A stretch of DNA of 64,000 bases from Georgenia satyanarayanai (GTDB lineage: Bacteria; Actinomycetota; Actinomycetes; Actinomycetales; Actinomycetaceae). Position numbers and translations under genes: made by a program. The first letter of the stretch is position 1, and each line of letters opens with the position of its first letter. Where the stretch lies: contig NZ_UETB01000003.1 in assembly GCF_900116375.1 (NCBI RefSeq), positions 46,880 to 110,879 of the forward strand, given 5' to 3'. Below, one piece after another: positions 20,012 to 28,410 of the stretch. The notes under the pieces are model-generated. The model did no database searches, was not told the origin of the DNA, and was given only the letters and a program-made list of their open reading frames with translations.

Positions 20012-20926
20012 CTAGTAGAGGGCGCTCGCGAGGTTGCGGCGGGCGTCGGCGACGGCGGGGTCGGCGTTGCCGACGATCTCGAAGTACTCGACGATGCGCT
20101 TGCGCGCCTCCTCGCGGTCCTCCCCCGCCGTCGCACGGACGACGGCGATGAGCCGGTCGAAGGCCGCCTGCGGCCGGCCGGCCGCGATCTCGGCGTCGGC
20201 CGCCGCCAGGTGCGCGGCGACGTCGGTGGGCGCGACGCCCTCGGCGTCGGTGATGGCCTGCAGACCGCCGGAGCTGGCGGTGCGGATGATGAGCTCGACC
20301 TGCGCGAGCGCCGCGCTGGCCTCGTGGTCCGCCGGGTTCTCCTTGAGCGCCCGCCGGTAGGCGTCCGCGGCGGCGGGGTAGTCCTCGCGCTCGATCGCGT
20401 CCAGCGCCTCCGCGTGCAGCGGGGGCAGCGGCGGCTCCTCCGGCGCGGCGGGCTCCTCCTCGGCACCCGAGCCGCTCACCGTGCCGGTGACCCCGGCCTG
20501 GGCGGCGACGCGCAGCAGCTCGTCGATGACGGCGCGCAGCTGCTCCTCGGGGTAGTCCCCCTGGTACAGCGGCACGGGCTGGCCGCGGACGATGGCGACG
20601 ACGGTCGGCACCGCCTGCACCTGGAAGGCCTGGGCGATCTGCGGGCTGGTCTCGACGTCGACCCGGGCGAGCTGGACGCGCCCCCCGAGGTCGGTGACCA
20701 CCTTGTCGAGCACCGCGGACGGGCCGCCCGCGTACGCGGCCGACACCTCCACGACGACCGGCACACGCATCGACAGCTCGACCGTCTGCTGGAAGGTCGC
20801 CTCGGTGACGTCGACGACGACCGGCGCCTCGGTGGCGTCACCGGCGGGTGCCGACGGCGACTGGGGCGGGCGGGCCAGGGCTGAGAGGTCTACGGCTCCG
20901 TGGAGGTTGATCGAGGGCTGGCTCAT
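20012..20926 (-). CDS. Thioredoxin-fold protein with TPR-like C-terminus (CnoX/YbbN-like)
   Basis: The 304-residue protein has a disordered N-terminus, a thioredoxin fold (about 37-145: VVVDVTEATFQQTVELSMRV, FQVQAVPTVVAIVRGQPV with the cis-proline) and a C-terminal TPR-like region (about 175-304: AIEREDYPAAADAYRRAL). The usual WCxxC site is replaced by AAYAGGPSAV with no cysteine, so redox activity is unlikely. YbbN/CnoX proteins act as cytoplasmic holdases or co-chaperones; that role is inferred from the domain layout. Start ATG 20926 has AAGGAC upstream. It follows the two membrane-associated genes on the same strand. Confidence 0.85.
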   Translation of the reverse strand: MSQPSINLHGAVDLSALARPPQSPSAPAGDATEAPVVVDVTEATFQQTVELSMRVPVVVEVSAAYAGGPSAVLDKVVTDLGGRVQLARVDVETSPQIAQAFQVQAVPTVVAIVRGQPVPLYQGDYPEEQLRAVIDELLRVAAQAGVTGTVSGSGAEEEPAAPEEPPLPPLHAEALDAIEREDYPAAADAYRRALKENPADHEASAALAQVELIIRTASSGGLQAITDAEGVAPTDVAAHLAAADAEIAAGRPQAAFDRLIAVVRATAGEDREEARKRIVEYFEIVGNADPAVADARRNLASALY

Positions 20927-20966
20927 CGGTGTCCTTGCTCTGTGCGGTGAGGTCCTGACGACGACG

Positions 20967-22025
20967 TTACCCCTCGCCGTCGTCCTCTTCCTCATCCTCC
21001 GGGGCCCGGTCGCTCACCCCGACGTTCGCGAGCACCTGCGTGGCGCCGAGGACGGCGACCTGCTCGTCGCTGCCCTCGGGCGGCACGGAGAAGGCGACGG
21101 GGATGAGGTAGTGGGCGCGGGCCTCACCGTCGATCCGGGGGTCCTGCTCCATGAGGAGACCGAGGTCCCCGCCCGCCTCGAGGGTGGAGCCCTCGACGGT
21201 GCGGCGCAGGTTGAGCCGCCCGTCGATGACGCCGACGACGAGCGCGCCGCCCTCGGCGGTCTGCATGGCCGAGACGGAACCCTCGCGCACCCCGTAGCTC
21301 TCGCTCACCTCACCGGCCACCTCGACGGTCGCCCGCAGCGCGGAGATCATCTCGGCGTAGCCGGTGCGGAAGGGATCCTCGGCGAAGAGCGCGGCGCCCC
21401 CTCCGTCCGGGTCGGCCAGGAGGTCGGCGTAGCGGGCGACGGTCTGCTGCGGGGTGGCGGCCAGGCCCTCGGCGTCCGGCGCCAGCTGCGCGCTGCCCGC
21501 GTCCGGGCGCGCGGTGCTCGGGGTCTGCGCCCCCGGCAGCAGCGTGGTCCAGAACCACAGCTTGTACTGGCTGCGGGCGTCCTCCTGGGTGAGGACGAGC
21601 AGGAGCGGCAGGTTCGCGTCGTCGGGCACGTGGGAGACGACGTACAGCGAGCGCGGCCACTCGTCGGTGGCGGCGACGACCTCGACCTGGCTGTCCGTCG
21701 TCAGGGGCGTGGGCGTGCGCTCCCCCTCCGAGGCGGTGCTCAGGCGGTACTCGGCCTGGCGCATCGCCAGGGCGGGGCCGGTGAGGCGGTCGGTGAGGAG
21801 CTCGGGGTCCAGCGCGGCGTCCGCCTCGTCGACGGTCTCCTCGACGTCGGCGAGGATCCGCTCGATACGGTCCTCGTCGAGCACGGGCAGCGGGGCCGTG
21901 GCGCTCGGCTCGGGCGCGGGCTGCGGGACGTCCTCCGAGCAGCCCACGAGGAGCAGCGCGGTGACGGTGGCACCGGCGGCGAACCGGGTGACCCTGCGGC
22001 GGGGGTGGGGGGTGGCGCCGGTCAT
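20967..22025 (-). CDS. Predicted lipoprotein, unknown function
   Basis: This 352-residue secreted lipoprotein has n-region MTGATPHPRRRVTRF, a hydrophobic core and lipobox LLLVGC, then a Pro/Ala linker. The rest looks like a globular extracytoplasmic domain (DEWPRSLYVVSHVPDDANLP, LWFWTTLLPGAQTPS, YLIPVAFSVPP), ending in an Asp/Glu tail. No catalytic motif was recognised. The ATG overlaps the stop of the upstream membrane gene (ATGA), so the two are co-translated and probably act together at the cell envelope. Confidence 0.8.
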   Translation of the reverse strand: MTGATPHPRRRVTRFAAGATVTALLLVGCSEDVPQPAPEPSATAPLPVLDEDRIERILADVEETVDEADAALDPELLTDRLTGPALAMRQAEYRLSTASEGERTPTPLTTDSQVEVVAATDEWPRSLYVVSHVPDDANLPLLLVLTQEDARSQYKLWFWTTLLPGAQTPSTARPDAGSAQLAPDAEGLAATPQQTVARYADLLADPDGGGAALFAEDPFRTGYAEMISALRATVEVAGEVSESYGVREGSVSAMQTAEGGALVVGVIDGRLNLRRTVEGSTLEAGGDLGLLMEQDPRIDGEARAHYLIPVAFSVPPEGSDEQVAVLGATQVLANVGVSDRAPEDEEEDDGEG

Positions 22026-23230
22026 CGTCGCTCCTCTCCGTCGTCGTCCATGGGCTGGGTGGGTGGGGTGCGGGGGCCGGCGGTGCCGCCGAAGCCCCAG
22101 ACCGAGCGCCACGACGGCGGGGCGGGCTCGTAGCCCTCCTCGTCGTCGGCCTCGGGTGAGCCGTCCGGGGTGCCGGCGGACTCCTCCGGGGCGAGCTCGG
22201 CCGGCTCGGGCTCCTGCTCCTGCGGCTCGACCTCCTCGAGCGCGGGCTCGAGTGGTTCGACCTCGCCGGCCCTCGCCTCGTCGTCGGGGCCCGCGGTCGC
22301 GAGCGGCTCCGGCTCGTGGACGGCCGGCTCCGGCCGGGTGGCCGCGTGGTCCGTGACGACGGCGTCCGCGTCGTCGGTGTGTGCGTCGTCGCCGGGTGCG
22401 AACGGGACGGGCGGGGGCAGCGCGTCACCGGTGGCCCGGGCCCGTTCGGAGTGGTCGAGCGCCTCGAGCTCGCGGATCTGGCGGCGGGTGAGGCGCTCAC
22501 CGGTCCCCGGGTCGGTGTCGGTGATGCTGCGTGCCGGGCCCTCGGTGCGGCCTGCCTCCCGGCGGCGCTCCTCACGCCGCGCGAGGACGTCGAGCACGAG
22601 CATCGTGACGCCGGCCACGAGGGCGAGCACGCCGACGACGATCCCCGGGACGAGCCAGGGGGTGCTGACCTGGCGGCCCCACTCGAGCTCGATCTGCGGC
22701 GCGGGGCCGGTGCCGTCGGTCGCGGCGACGAGGCTCCAGCGGCCCGGGCTGTCGGACCAGCTGAGCTCGGCGGAGCCCGTCGAGACGGTCTCCACGACCC
22801 ACAGGTCCGAGCCGGCCGGGTCGGGGAGCCCGGCGGGCTGCTCGGCGGGCTCCTCGGCGCCGTCGGTCGGGGCGTCGGTGGGTGCCGCCGCCGGAGCGCC
22901 GGTGACGACCTCGGTGGTGAGCTCCTCCCACGAGGACAGGCCCGTCACCCGCATGTGGTCGGCGCCGTCGAGCCAGGCGTCGACCTCCGAGCTGCGCCCG
23001 ATGGCGAGGACGACCTGCTCGTCGTCGCCGGCGGTGGCCCGCACGGTGACCTCGGGGTCGACGGCGTCCAGGACGCCGGGCCCCGTCACCACCACGGGCA
23101 CGTCAGGACGCTCACCGAGCGCGAGCGTCGCGGTGTCGGAGGAGCGTACGACGACGGCTGCGACGACGGAGGCCAGGATGACGAGCACGCCGGCCAGGGC
23201 GAGCATCAGGGGCATTCTGCGTCGGGTCAC
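22022..23230 (-). CDS. Two-helix membrane protein with acidic cytoplasmic tail
   Basis: The 402-residue protein was not recognised. One helix is near the N-terminus (LMLALAGVLVILASVVAAVV), then an extracellular domain of about 140 residues (VVVTGPGVLDAVDPEVTVRA, LDGADHMRVTGLSSWEEL), a second helix (LVPGIVVGVLALVAGVTMLV) and a basic then acidic Glu/Pro-rich tail. The topology (helix, outer domain, helix, charged tail) suggests envelope sensing or scaffolding, which is an inference. GTG 23230 has GGGAGGAA upstream. It is the first gene of a pair with the overlapping lipoprotein gene. Confidence 0.8.
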   Translation of the reverse strand: MTRRRMPLMLALAGVLVILASVVAAVVVRSSDTATLALGERPDVPVVVTGPGVLDAVDPEVTVRATAGDDEQVVLAIGRSSEVDAWLDGADHMRVTGLSSWEELTTEVVTGAPAAAPTDAPTDGAEEPAEQPAGLPDPAGSDLWVVETVSTGSAELSWSDSPGRWSLVAATDGTGPAPQIELEWGRQVSTPWLVPGIVVGVLALVAGVTMLVLDVLARREERRREAGRTEGPARSITDTDPGTGERLTRRQIRELEALDHSERARATGDALPPPVPFAPGDDAHTDDADAVVTDHAATRPEPAVHEPEPLATAGPDDEARAGEVEPLEPALEEVEPQEQEPEPAELAPEESAGTPDGSPEADDEEGYEPAPPSWRSVWGFGGTAGPRTPPTQPMDDDGEERR

Positions 23231-23272
23231 GGGGTGGGGATTCCTCCCAGGTGGGCGCGGGTGCGACGACCC

Positions 23273-23278
23273 AGGATA
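23273..23278 (-). promoter_or_regulatory. -10 hexamer (TATCCT)
   Basis: TATCCT on the minus strand fits TANNNT and would give a leader of about 35 nt carrying the GGGAGGAA Shine-Dalgarno of the membrane protein gene starting at 23230. Confidence 0.4.
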
Positions 23279-23376
23279 CGCCGCGGGCCGCGCCACCGCG
23301 TTATCAGGTTGTGACCAAAGTGCGACGATCCCGCGAGGGCTCCGTATCGCCCGGGTGGTCCGTCAGGGGCCCCGGT

Positions 23377-23382
23377 TACGCT
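23377..23382 (+). promoter_or_regulatory. -10 hexamer (TACGCT), DivIVA-like gene
   Basis: TACGCT fits TANNNT. Transcription from about 23389 would give a leader of about 40 nt with the GGAGGA ribosome site before the ATG at 23428. Confidence 0.4.
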
Positions 23383-23427
23383 GGCCCTGGCCCGCAGGAG
23401 CGTGCCGCCCCGTGAGCAGGAGGACAG

Positions 23428-24957
23428 ATGAGCGAGGACCAGCCCGTGTTCCCCGTGGTCATGCGCGGCTACGACCGTGCGCAGGTCGACCAGCGGATGC
23501 ACGCCCTGGAGACCGCGCTCGCCGGTGCCCGGCAGCAGGTGGCGGCCCTCGACGAGCGCACCATGCGGCTGTCCGGGGAGCTGTCCCAGGCGCAGCGCGA
23601 GCTGCGCGAACGCGCTCAGCCCACCTACGCCGGCCTGGGGGCGCGCATCGAGCAGCTGCTCCGTTCCGCCGAGGAGCAGTCCTCGGGCGTGGTCGACCGG
23701 GCCCGCGCGCAGGCTGCGGAGGCCGTCGCCGCGGCGGAGCAGCGGGCGGCCGAGCTCACCGAGCGCGCGGAGTCCGAGGCCGCCTCGCGGCTGGCCGCCG
23801 CCCGCCGCCAGGCCCAGGAGACGCTCGAGGACGCGCAGCGTCAGGCCGGCTCCGCCCTCGAGGTCGCCCAGCGCTCCGCCGAGGAGATCGTCTCCTCCGC
23901 CGAGCGGGAGGCCGCCCGCGTCCAGGAGACCGTCCGCGACGAGGAGCAGCACCGCCGCGCGGACCTCGACCGCGAGCTCGCGCTCACCCGTGCCACCGCC
24001 GAGCGTGAGGTCCTCGAGCTGCGGACCGCCGCGGAGGCGGAGGCCACCCGCCTCCGGTCCGAGGCCACCGTCCTCCACCAGGAGGCGCACAACGCCCTCG
24101 AGCAGGCGCGCGCCGAGGCGGAGCAGGTGCGCCACCGTGCCGAGCTCGAGGCCGCGACGCTGCGGGAGGAGACCGAGCGCGCTGCCGCCGCGGCCCACGC
24201 CGAGGCACGCGCCGCCACCACCGCCCTGGCCGAGGAGACCGAGCGCCGGGCCGCCGACGCCGAGGCGCGCCTCGCCGAGTCCCTCGGCCGCACCGAGTCC
24301 GTCCTCGCCGACGCCGACGCCGCCGCGGCGCGCCGGGTGGAGCAGGCGCGGGAGGAGGCCGAGCAGGTGCTCGCCGAGGCGCGCGCCGAGTCCGAGCGCC
24401 TGCTGCGCGAGGCCGCCGAGGCCGCGCAGCGCGAGCGCGACACGCTCGCCGAGGAGATCGCCGACCTCTCCCGGCAGCGCGAGGACATCACGACCTACCT
24501 CAACGAGCTGCGCGGTGTCCTCGCCACCCGGACCCCCGCCGCCTCCGCGCAGCCGCAGGAGCCGAGTGACGGCGCCGCCGCGGACCTCGCCGCGGCCCGG
24601 GCGGACGTCGCCGCCGCCGGTCTCGCCGCCGCCCAGGCGGACGTCGTCGCCGCCGGCCACGACGACGCCGGCGCCCCTGACGCGACCGACGTCACCGCGG
24701 CGGAGGGCGAGGTCCACGTCGGGACGACCCCGCAGGACGTCGTCGAGGACGAGGACGCCGCGGCGGCCGAGCCCGACGAGCTCGCCGGCGACGACGAGGA
24801 GACCACCGGGACCGACCCCGGCAGCGCCGCCGCGGACGAGGCCGCTGCCCACGCCGGGCCTGCCCCGGGCGCGACCGACGAGCCGCGGACCGAGGTCATG
24901 GACGCCGTCTCCGGGGAGACCGCCGTCATGCCGGCCGTCGAGGACGAGCGCCGCTGA
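23428..24957 (+). CDS. DivIVA-domain coiled-coil protein
   Basis: The 509-residue protein starts with a short DivIVA-like N-terminal motif (FPVVMRGYDRAQVDQRMHAL, membrane- and curvature-binding in the family). A very long Ala/Glu/Arg coiled coil runs to about residue 365 (repeats of the type AEAEQVRHRAELEAATLREE). It ends in an acidic, low-complexity tail with DEDAAAAEPDEL. GGAGGA stands 6 nt before the ATG. The architecture suggests a polar or septal cytoskeletal scaffold like Wag31/FilP-type proteins, but it is not Wag31 itself, which lies in the dcw cluster and is shorter. Its internal similarity probably reflects the heptad pattern. Confidence 0.85.
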   Translation: MSEDQPVFPVVMRGYDRAQVDQRMHALETALAGARQQVAALDERTMRLSGELSQAQRELRERAQPTYAGLGARIEQLLRSAEEQSSGVVDRARAQAAEAVAAAEQRAAELTERAESEAASRLAAARRQAQETLEDAQRQAGSALEVAQRSAEEIVSSAEREAARVQETVRDEEQHRRADLDRELALTRATAEREVLELRTAAEAEATRLRSEATVLHQEAHNALEQARAEAEQVRHRAELEAATLREETERAAAAAHAEARAATTALAEETERRAADAEARLAESLGRTESVLADADAAAARRVEQAREEAEQVLAEARAESERLLREAAEAAQRERDTLAEEIADLSRQREDITTYLNELRGVLATRTPAASAQPQEPSDGAAADLAAARADVAAAGLAAAQADVVAAGHDDAGAPDATDVTAAEGEVHVGTTPQDVVEDEDAAAAEPDELAGDDEETTGTDPGSAAADEAAAHAGPAPGATDEPRTEVMDAVSGETAVMPAVEDERR

Positions 24958-25021
24958 CCCCACCGGGCTCGGTGGTGGGTCCGGTCACCGGCCCGGCCCG
25001 GCCCGGGCGCGGCCGGTCCGC

Positions 25022-25027
25022 TAGCCT
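25022..25027 (+). promoter_or_regulatory. -10 hexamer (TAGCCT), antiporter gene
   Basis: TAGCCT would start a transcript near 25034, leaving an untranslated leader of about 85 nt before the ATG at 25119 that can fold into hairpins. Confidence 0.4.
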
Positions 25028-25033
25028 GGGCTG

Positions 25034-25118
25034 CGGCGCGAGCGACTGCCGCCGCGAGCCGGGACGACCCGCTCGCCAGCCCGGTCACGGGGACGACCCC
25101 GTCACGAGGGACCCGGCC
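25034..25118 (+). promoter_or_regulatory. Structured 5' leader of the antiporter gene
   Basis: The leader holds a 7-bp outer stem (25038-25044 with 25070-25076) or, alternatively, a hairpin with an ACGA loop (25060-25071). A second perfect 6-bp hairpin, also with an ACGA loop, follows (25087-25102). GAGGGA is then the ribosome site. Alternative pairings are possible, but no known riboswitch consensus was recognised. Confidence 0.3.
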
Positions 25119-26252
25119 ATGTCCACCGCCCGCTCGATCCTCACCCCCGCCGCCGCCGCGCGGCTCCTCCTCGGCTGGGGCGCCGTCCTCGCCCTCGCGC
25201 TGTCCGGCCCGCTGCTCGAGGCGCCCGTCCCCAGGCCCGTGCTGGTGGCGGCGCTCGTCGTCATCGTCGGGGTCGTCCTCGTGTGCGCCTTCGGTGTCGT
25301 CCACGAGGCCGAGCACCTCGCGCGACGGCTCGGGGACCCCTACGGCTCCCTCGTCCTCACGCTCTCGATCGTCGTCATCGAGGTCGTCCTCATCTCCGCC
25401 GTCATGCTCGGCCCGGGCGAGCACACGACCATCGCCCGCGACTCGGTCATGGCCGTGTCGATGATCATCCTGGGCCTCGTCGTCGGGCTCGCGCTCCTCG
25501 TCGGTGGCAGGAGGCACGGTGGCCTGGCGCCCAACGCGGCCGGCGCCTCGCAGTACCACTCGGTGCTCGTCGTCCTCGTCGCGCTCGCCCTCGCGGTCCC
25601 TGCCGCCCTGGGCACCGACGGCTCCTACACCTCCGCGCAGGCCGTGCCGGTCGTCCTCGTCACGCTGGGGCTCTACGCCTTCTTCCTCGCCCGGCAGACC
25701 GGCGCCCAGGCGGCGGACTTCCGGGAGGTCTCCCGTCGGGGCGTGCCGAGCGCGACGACGGCCGGACGGACGCACGTGCGCGCGGTCCTCGCCGAGCACC
25801 GCGCCGACGTGCTCCTGCGCACCGGGCTCCTCGTCACCACCGTGCTCCCCATCGTGCTGCTCTCCCACGACATGGCCGCCCTCCTCGACGACGGTCTCGG
25901 CCGGCTCGGCGCGCCCACCGCCCTGGCCGGGGTCCTCATCGCGATGATCGTCTTCCTGCCGGAGTCGATCACGGCCGTGCGCGCCGCCCTCGCCGGGGAG
26001 ATCCAGCGGGTGAGCAACCTCTGCCACGGCGCCCTGGTCTCCACGCTGGGCCTGACGATCCCCACCGTCCTCGTCATTGGCATGCTCACGGGGCAGGCAG
26101 TGGTGCTCGCCGAGTCACCGCTCAACCTCCTGCTGCTCGGCGTGAGCCTGCTGCTGTCGGTGACGACCTTCGCCGCCCCGCGCGTCACCGCCACCCACGG
26201 CGCCGCGCACCTGGCGGTCTTCGCCGTCTACGCCGTCACCGTCCTGTCCTGA
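25119..26252 (+). CDS. Ca2+/H+ antiporter (ChaA/CaCA family)
   Basis: The 377-residue integral membrane protein has about 11 hydrophobic segments. The two signature alpha repeats of CaCA exchangers are visible: GDPYGSLVLTLSIVVIEVVL after an acidic VHEAEHLARR segment, and FLPESITAVRAALAGEIQRV followed by STLGLTIPTVLVIG. In the family these glutamates bind Ca2+ or Na+ during exchange for protons. The start ATG 25119 has GAGGGA upstream. The preceding structured leader suggests post-transcriptional control. Substrate (Ca2+, Na+ or K+ against H+) is inferred from the family. Confidence 0.9.
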   Translation: MSTARSILTPAAAARLLLGWGAVLALALSGPLLEAPVPRPVLVAALVVIVGVVLVCAFGVVHEAEHLARRLGDPYGSLVLTLSIVVIEVVLISAVMLGPGEHTTIARDSVMAVSMIILGLVVGLALLVGGRRHGGLAPNAAGASQYHSVLVVLVALALAVPAALGTDGSYTSAQAVPVVLVTLGLYAFFLARQTGAQAADFREVSRRGVPSATTAGRTHVRAVLAEHRADVLLRTGLLVTTVLPIVLLSHDMAALLDDGLGRLGAPTALAGVLIAMIVFLPESITAVRAALAGEIQRVSNLCHGALVSTLGLTIPTVLVIGMLTGQAVVLAESPLNLLLLGVSLLLSVTTFAAPRVTATHGAAHLAVFAVYAVTVLS

Positions 26253-26259
26253 GGCGCGC

Positions 26260-26748
26260 TCAGCGGACCATGCGGAGGTCGGCGATACCGCCGAACCGCT
26301 CCTCCACGCGGCGCTCGCCGGTGAGGGAGAAGCCGGCCCGCTCGTAGAAGCGCTGGGCGCGCTCGTTGCCCTCGGCCACCCACAGGTAGGCCGGGGCGTC
26401 GCCGACCGCGTGCTCGAGCAGCGCCCCGCCCAGGCCCTGGCCGTGCCAGCGGGCGAGCACGTACAGCCCGGCTAGGAGGAGCGGGCGCAGCTCACCGGGG
26501 CCGGTGGCCTCGGCCCGGGAGAAGCCGGCGAGCTCACCGGTCTCCCGCACGGTGCCCACCCAGGTGGTGCCGGCGTCGGGGTCCTCCAGGCGCCGCGCCC
26601 AGCGGGCCGGGGCCTCCTCCTCCATGCGGGCGTAGACGGGCTCGGGCACGCCCTGCGCGTAGGTCTCCCGCCAGCAGCGGACGTGGAGCTCGGCAAGAGC
26701 GACGGCGTCGTCGGGGCGTGCTGCGCGGACGTGGAGAGGGCCAGCCAT
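26260..26748 (-). CDS. GNAT-family N-acetyltransferase
   Basis: The 162-residue protein begins MAGPLHVRAARPDDAVALAE, the usual first strand and helix of the GNAT fold. The acetyl-CoA loop is ARWHGQGLGGALLEHAV (Q/RxxGxG/A type). The C-terminus NERAQRFYERAGFSLTGE is the typical NxxAxxFYExxGF motif. The substrate is not readable. ATG 26748 stands 7 nt after TAGCGT, a leaderless arrangement. It converges with the antiporter gene, leaving 7 bp between stops. Confidence 0.92.
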   Translation of the reverse strand: MAGPLHVRAARPDDAVALAELHVRCWRETYAQGVPEPVYARMEEEAPARWARRLEDPDAGTTWVGTVRETGELAGFSRAEATGPGELRPLLLAGLYVLARWHGQGLGGALLEHAVGDAPAYLWVAEGNERAQRFYERAGFSLTGERRVEERFGGIADLRMVR

Positions 26749-26755
26749 GACGCAC

Positions 26756-26761
26756 ACGCTA
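26756..26761 (-). promoter_or_regulatory. -10 hexamer (TAGCGT), GNAT gene
   Basis: TAGCGT on the minus strand, 7 nt before the ATG at 26748; a leaderless arrangement without a Shine-Dalgarno. Confidence 0.45.
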
Positions 26762-26833
26762 AGCCACCGGCCCCCGGTTGCGGAGCACCACCACCAGGCC
26801 CACGCTGGCTGCTACGCGACGACAGGAGTGACG

Positions 26834-27916
26834 ATGAGCGAGCGCCACGACCCCGAGCACCCCGACAAGCCGGACTCCCCCACCGACATCAGGAAGCCGT
26901 CGTGGACCTACGTGCTGCGCAAGACGGTGCGCGAGTTCATCCGGGACGACTGCACCACCCTCGCCGCGGGACTGACGTACTACGCGGTGCTCTCGCTCTT
27001 CCCGGCGCTCATCGCGCTGGTGTCGATCCTCTCCCTCGTGGGCCAGGACGAGCAGGGCACGAGCCAGATCGAGACCATGCTCGGTGACGTCCTGCCGGCG
27101 AGCACGATGGACACGCTCGAGCCGGTGCTCCAGAGCCTCACGAGTGCGCCGGCGCCCGGGATCGGTCTCGTCATCGGTCTGCTCACCGCGCTGTGGACCG
27201 CGTCGAACTACGTCACCGGCTTCGCCAAGGCGATGAACAAGATCTATGAGGTCCCCGAGGGCCGTCCGATCTGGAAGCTGCGCCCGTGGACCTACCTGCT
27301 CACCCTCGTCCTGCTCCTCCTCGTCGCGGCCGCCATCGTCATCCTCGTCGTCAGCGGCCCGGTCGCCCAGACGGTCGGGGACACGATCGGCCTGGGGTCC
27401 GCCGCGGTGACCGTGTGGAACATCGCGAAGTGGCCGGTGCTCGTCGTCATCGTCATCGTCATCATCGCGCTGCTCTACTACGCCGCCCCCAACATCAAGC
27501 AGCCCAAGTTCCGCTGGATCAGCATGGGCGCCGTCATCGCGATCGTCGTCGCGGCGCTCGCGACGGTGGGCTTCGGCTTCTACGTCTCGCGCTTCAGCAG
27601 CTACAACGAGACCTACGGGGCGCTGGCCGGCGTCATCATCTTCCTCCTGTGGCTGTGGATCATGAACCTCGCGCTGCTCTTCGGCGCCGAGTTCGACGCC
27701 GAGCTCGAGCGGGGACGCCAGCTCCAGGCCGGCATCGAGGCCGAGGAGCAGATCCAGCTGCCGGCGCGCGACACCACGGCCTCGGACAAGAAGGCCGAGC
27801 AGCACCGCGAGGACGTCGAGCGGGGCCGCGCGCTGCGCCGCTCGCACGGCCGCACCCAGGACGAGGGCGCCGCAGCGGCGCCCGGCGGACGCCACTCCCG
27901 CGGCGACGACGACTGA
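26834..27916 (+). CDS. YihY/virulence factor BrkB family membrane protein
   Basis: The 360-residue protein has six predicted helices and the hallmark start of the family: REFIRDDCTTLAAGLTYYAV followed by LSLFPALIALVS. ASNYVTGFAKAMNKIYEVPEGR and YNETYGALAGVIIFLLWLWI near the last helix are also conserved, and it ends in a charged cytoplasmic tail of about 75 residues. BrkB was once called RNase BN in error; the true function is unknown, with a role in the envelope or transport suggested. ATG 26834 has AGGAG 6 nt upstream. It is divergent from the GNAT gene. Confidence 0.93.
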   Translation: MSERHDPEHPDKPDSPTDIRKPSWTYVLRKTVREFIRDDCTTLAAGLTYYAVLSLFPALIALVSILSLVGQDEQGTSQIETMLGDVLPASTMDTLEPVLQSLTSAPAPGIGLVIGLLTALWTASNYVTGFAKAMNKIYEVPEGRPIWKLRPWTYLLTLVLLLLVAAAIVILVVSGPVAQTVGDTIGLGSAAVTVWNIAKWPVLVVIVIVIIALLYYAAPNIKQPKFRWISMGAVIAIVVAALATVGFGFYVSRFSSYNETYGALAGVIIFLLWLWIMNLALLFGAEFDAELERGRQLQAGIEAEEQIQLPARDTTASDKKAEQHREDVERGRALRRSHGRTQDEGAAAAPGGRHSRGDDD

Positions 27917-27965
27917 CCTCCCCCGGGCCGCCCGGCGGGACCCGTGGGGCGGCCCGCCGTCGGTC

Positions 27966-27971
27966 TACGCT
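27966..27971 (+). promoter_or_regulatory. -10 hexamer (TACGCT)
   Basis: TACGCT lies 6 nt before the GTG at 27978 with no Shine-Dalgarno, a leaderless arrangement. Confidence 0.5.
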
Positions 27972-27977
27972 GGGACC

Positions 27978-28403
27978 GTGAGCGAGGAGCACGACTGGGC
28001 GCAGCAGCGGCGGGAGGCCGCGGCCGTCCACGCCGACATGCTCGAGCAGCGACAGCGCGCCGAGCACGAGAGGGCCGCCCGGCTGCTCCACGACTTTGCC
28101 GCCGTCGCCCGCGACCGGGTCCCGGCCGAGCCGCTGCGGGTGCGCGGCTACGGCGGCCGCGGGGTGGCGCGCAGCACCGTCACCGGCTGGTACCTGCGCA
28201 CCGACCGCTCCGCCGGCCTCAGCACCGACGGGGACTTCTACGTCCTCACCGCCCCGCTCGGCCTGCGGGAGCGGCTGCGCGGCGTCGACCTGCGCCCCAC
28301 CCCGCCCCCGATGGTCCTCGGCGCCGGCGGCCGGGACGGGGAGTCGATCGACCTGCCCGACGCCCTCGAGCGACTGCTGCCCGGCTGGCGCACGCTCGGC
28401 TGA
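27978..28403 (+). CDS. Small cytoplasmic protein, unknown function
   Basis: The 141-residue protein has a charged N-terminal helix (MSEEHDWAQQRREAAAVHAD, then LEQRQRAEHERAARLLHDFA) and a compact C-terminal region with GWYLRTDRSAGLSTDGDFYV and PPMVLGAGGRDGESIDLPDA. There is no signal peptide or membrane helix. The helix-then-beta layout could be a small sensor or a subunit, but no family was recognised. GTG 27978 is 6 nt after TACGCT. It is convergent with the hydrolase gene, only 7 bp between stops. Confidence 0.75.
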   Translation: MSEEHDWAQQRREAAAVHADMLEQRQRAEHERAARLLHDFAAVARDRVPAEPLRVRGYGGRGVARSTVTGWYLRTDRSAGLSTDGDFYVLTAPLGLRERLRGVDLRPTPPPMVLGAGGRDGESIDLPDALERLLPGWRTLG

Positions 28404-28410
28404 GGCCTCC

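Noticed and set aside
24958..24979. Terminator after the DivIVA-like gene
   Set aside because: Only a 6-bp stem with a 9-nt loop (CCCACC/GGTGGG) could be drawn; too weak in such GC-rich DNA.
25022..25118. A yybP-ykoY (Mn2+) riboswitch before the antiporter
   Set aside because: The characteristic GGGGAGUAG and CGUCAACA-like core segments were not found; only generic stems remain.
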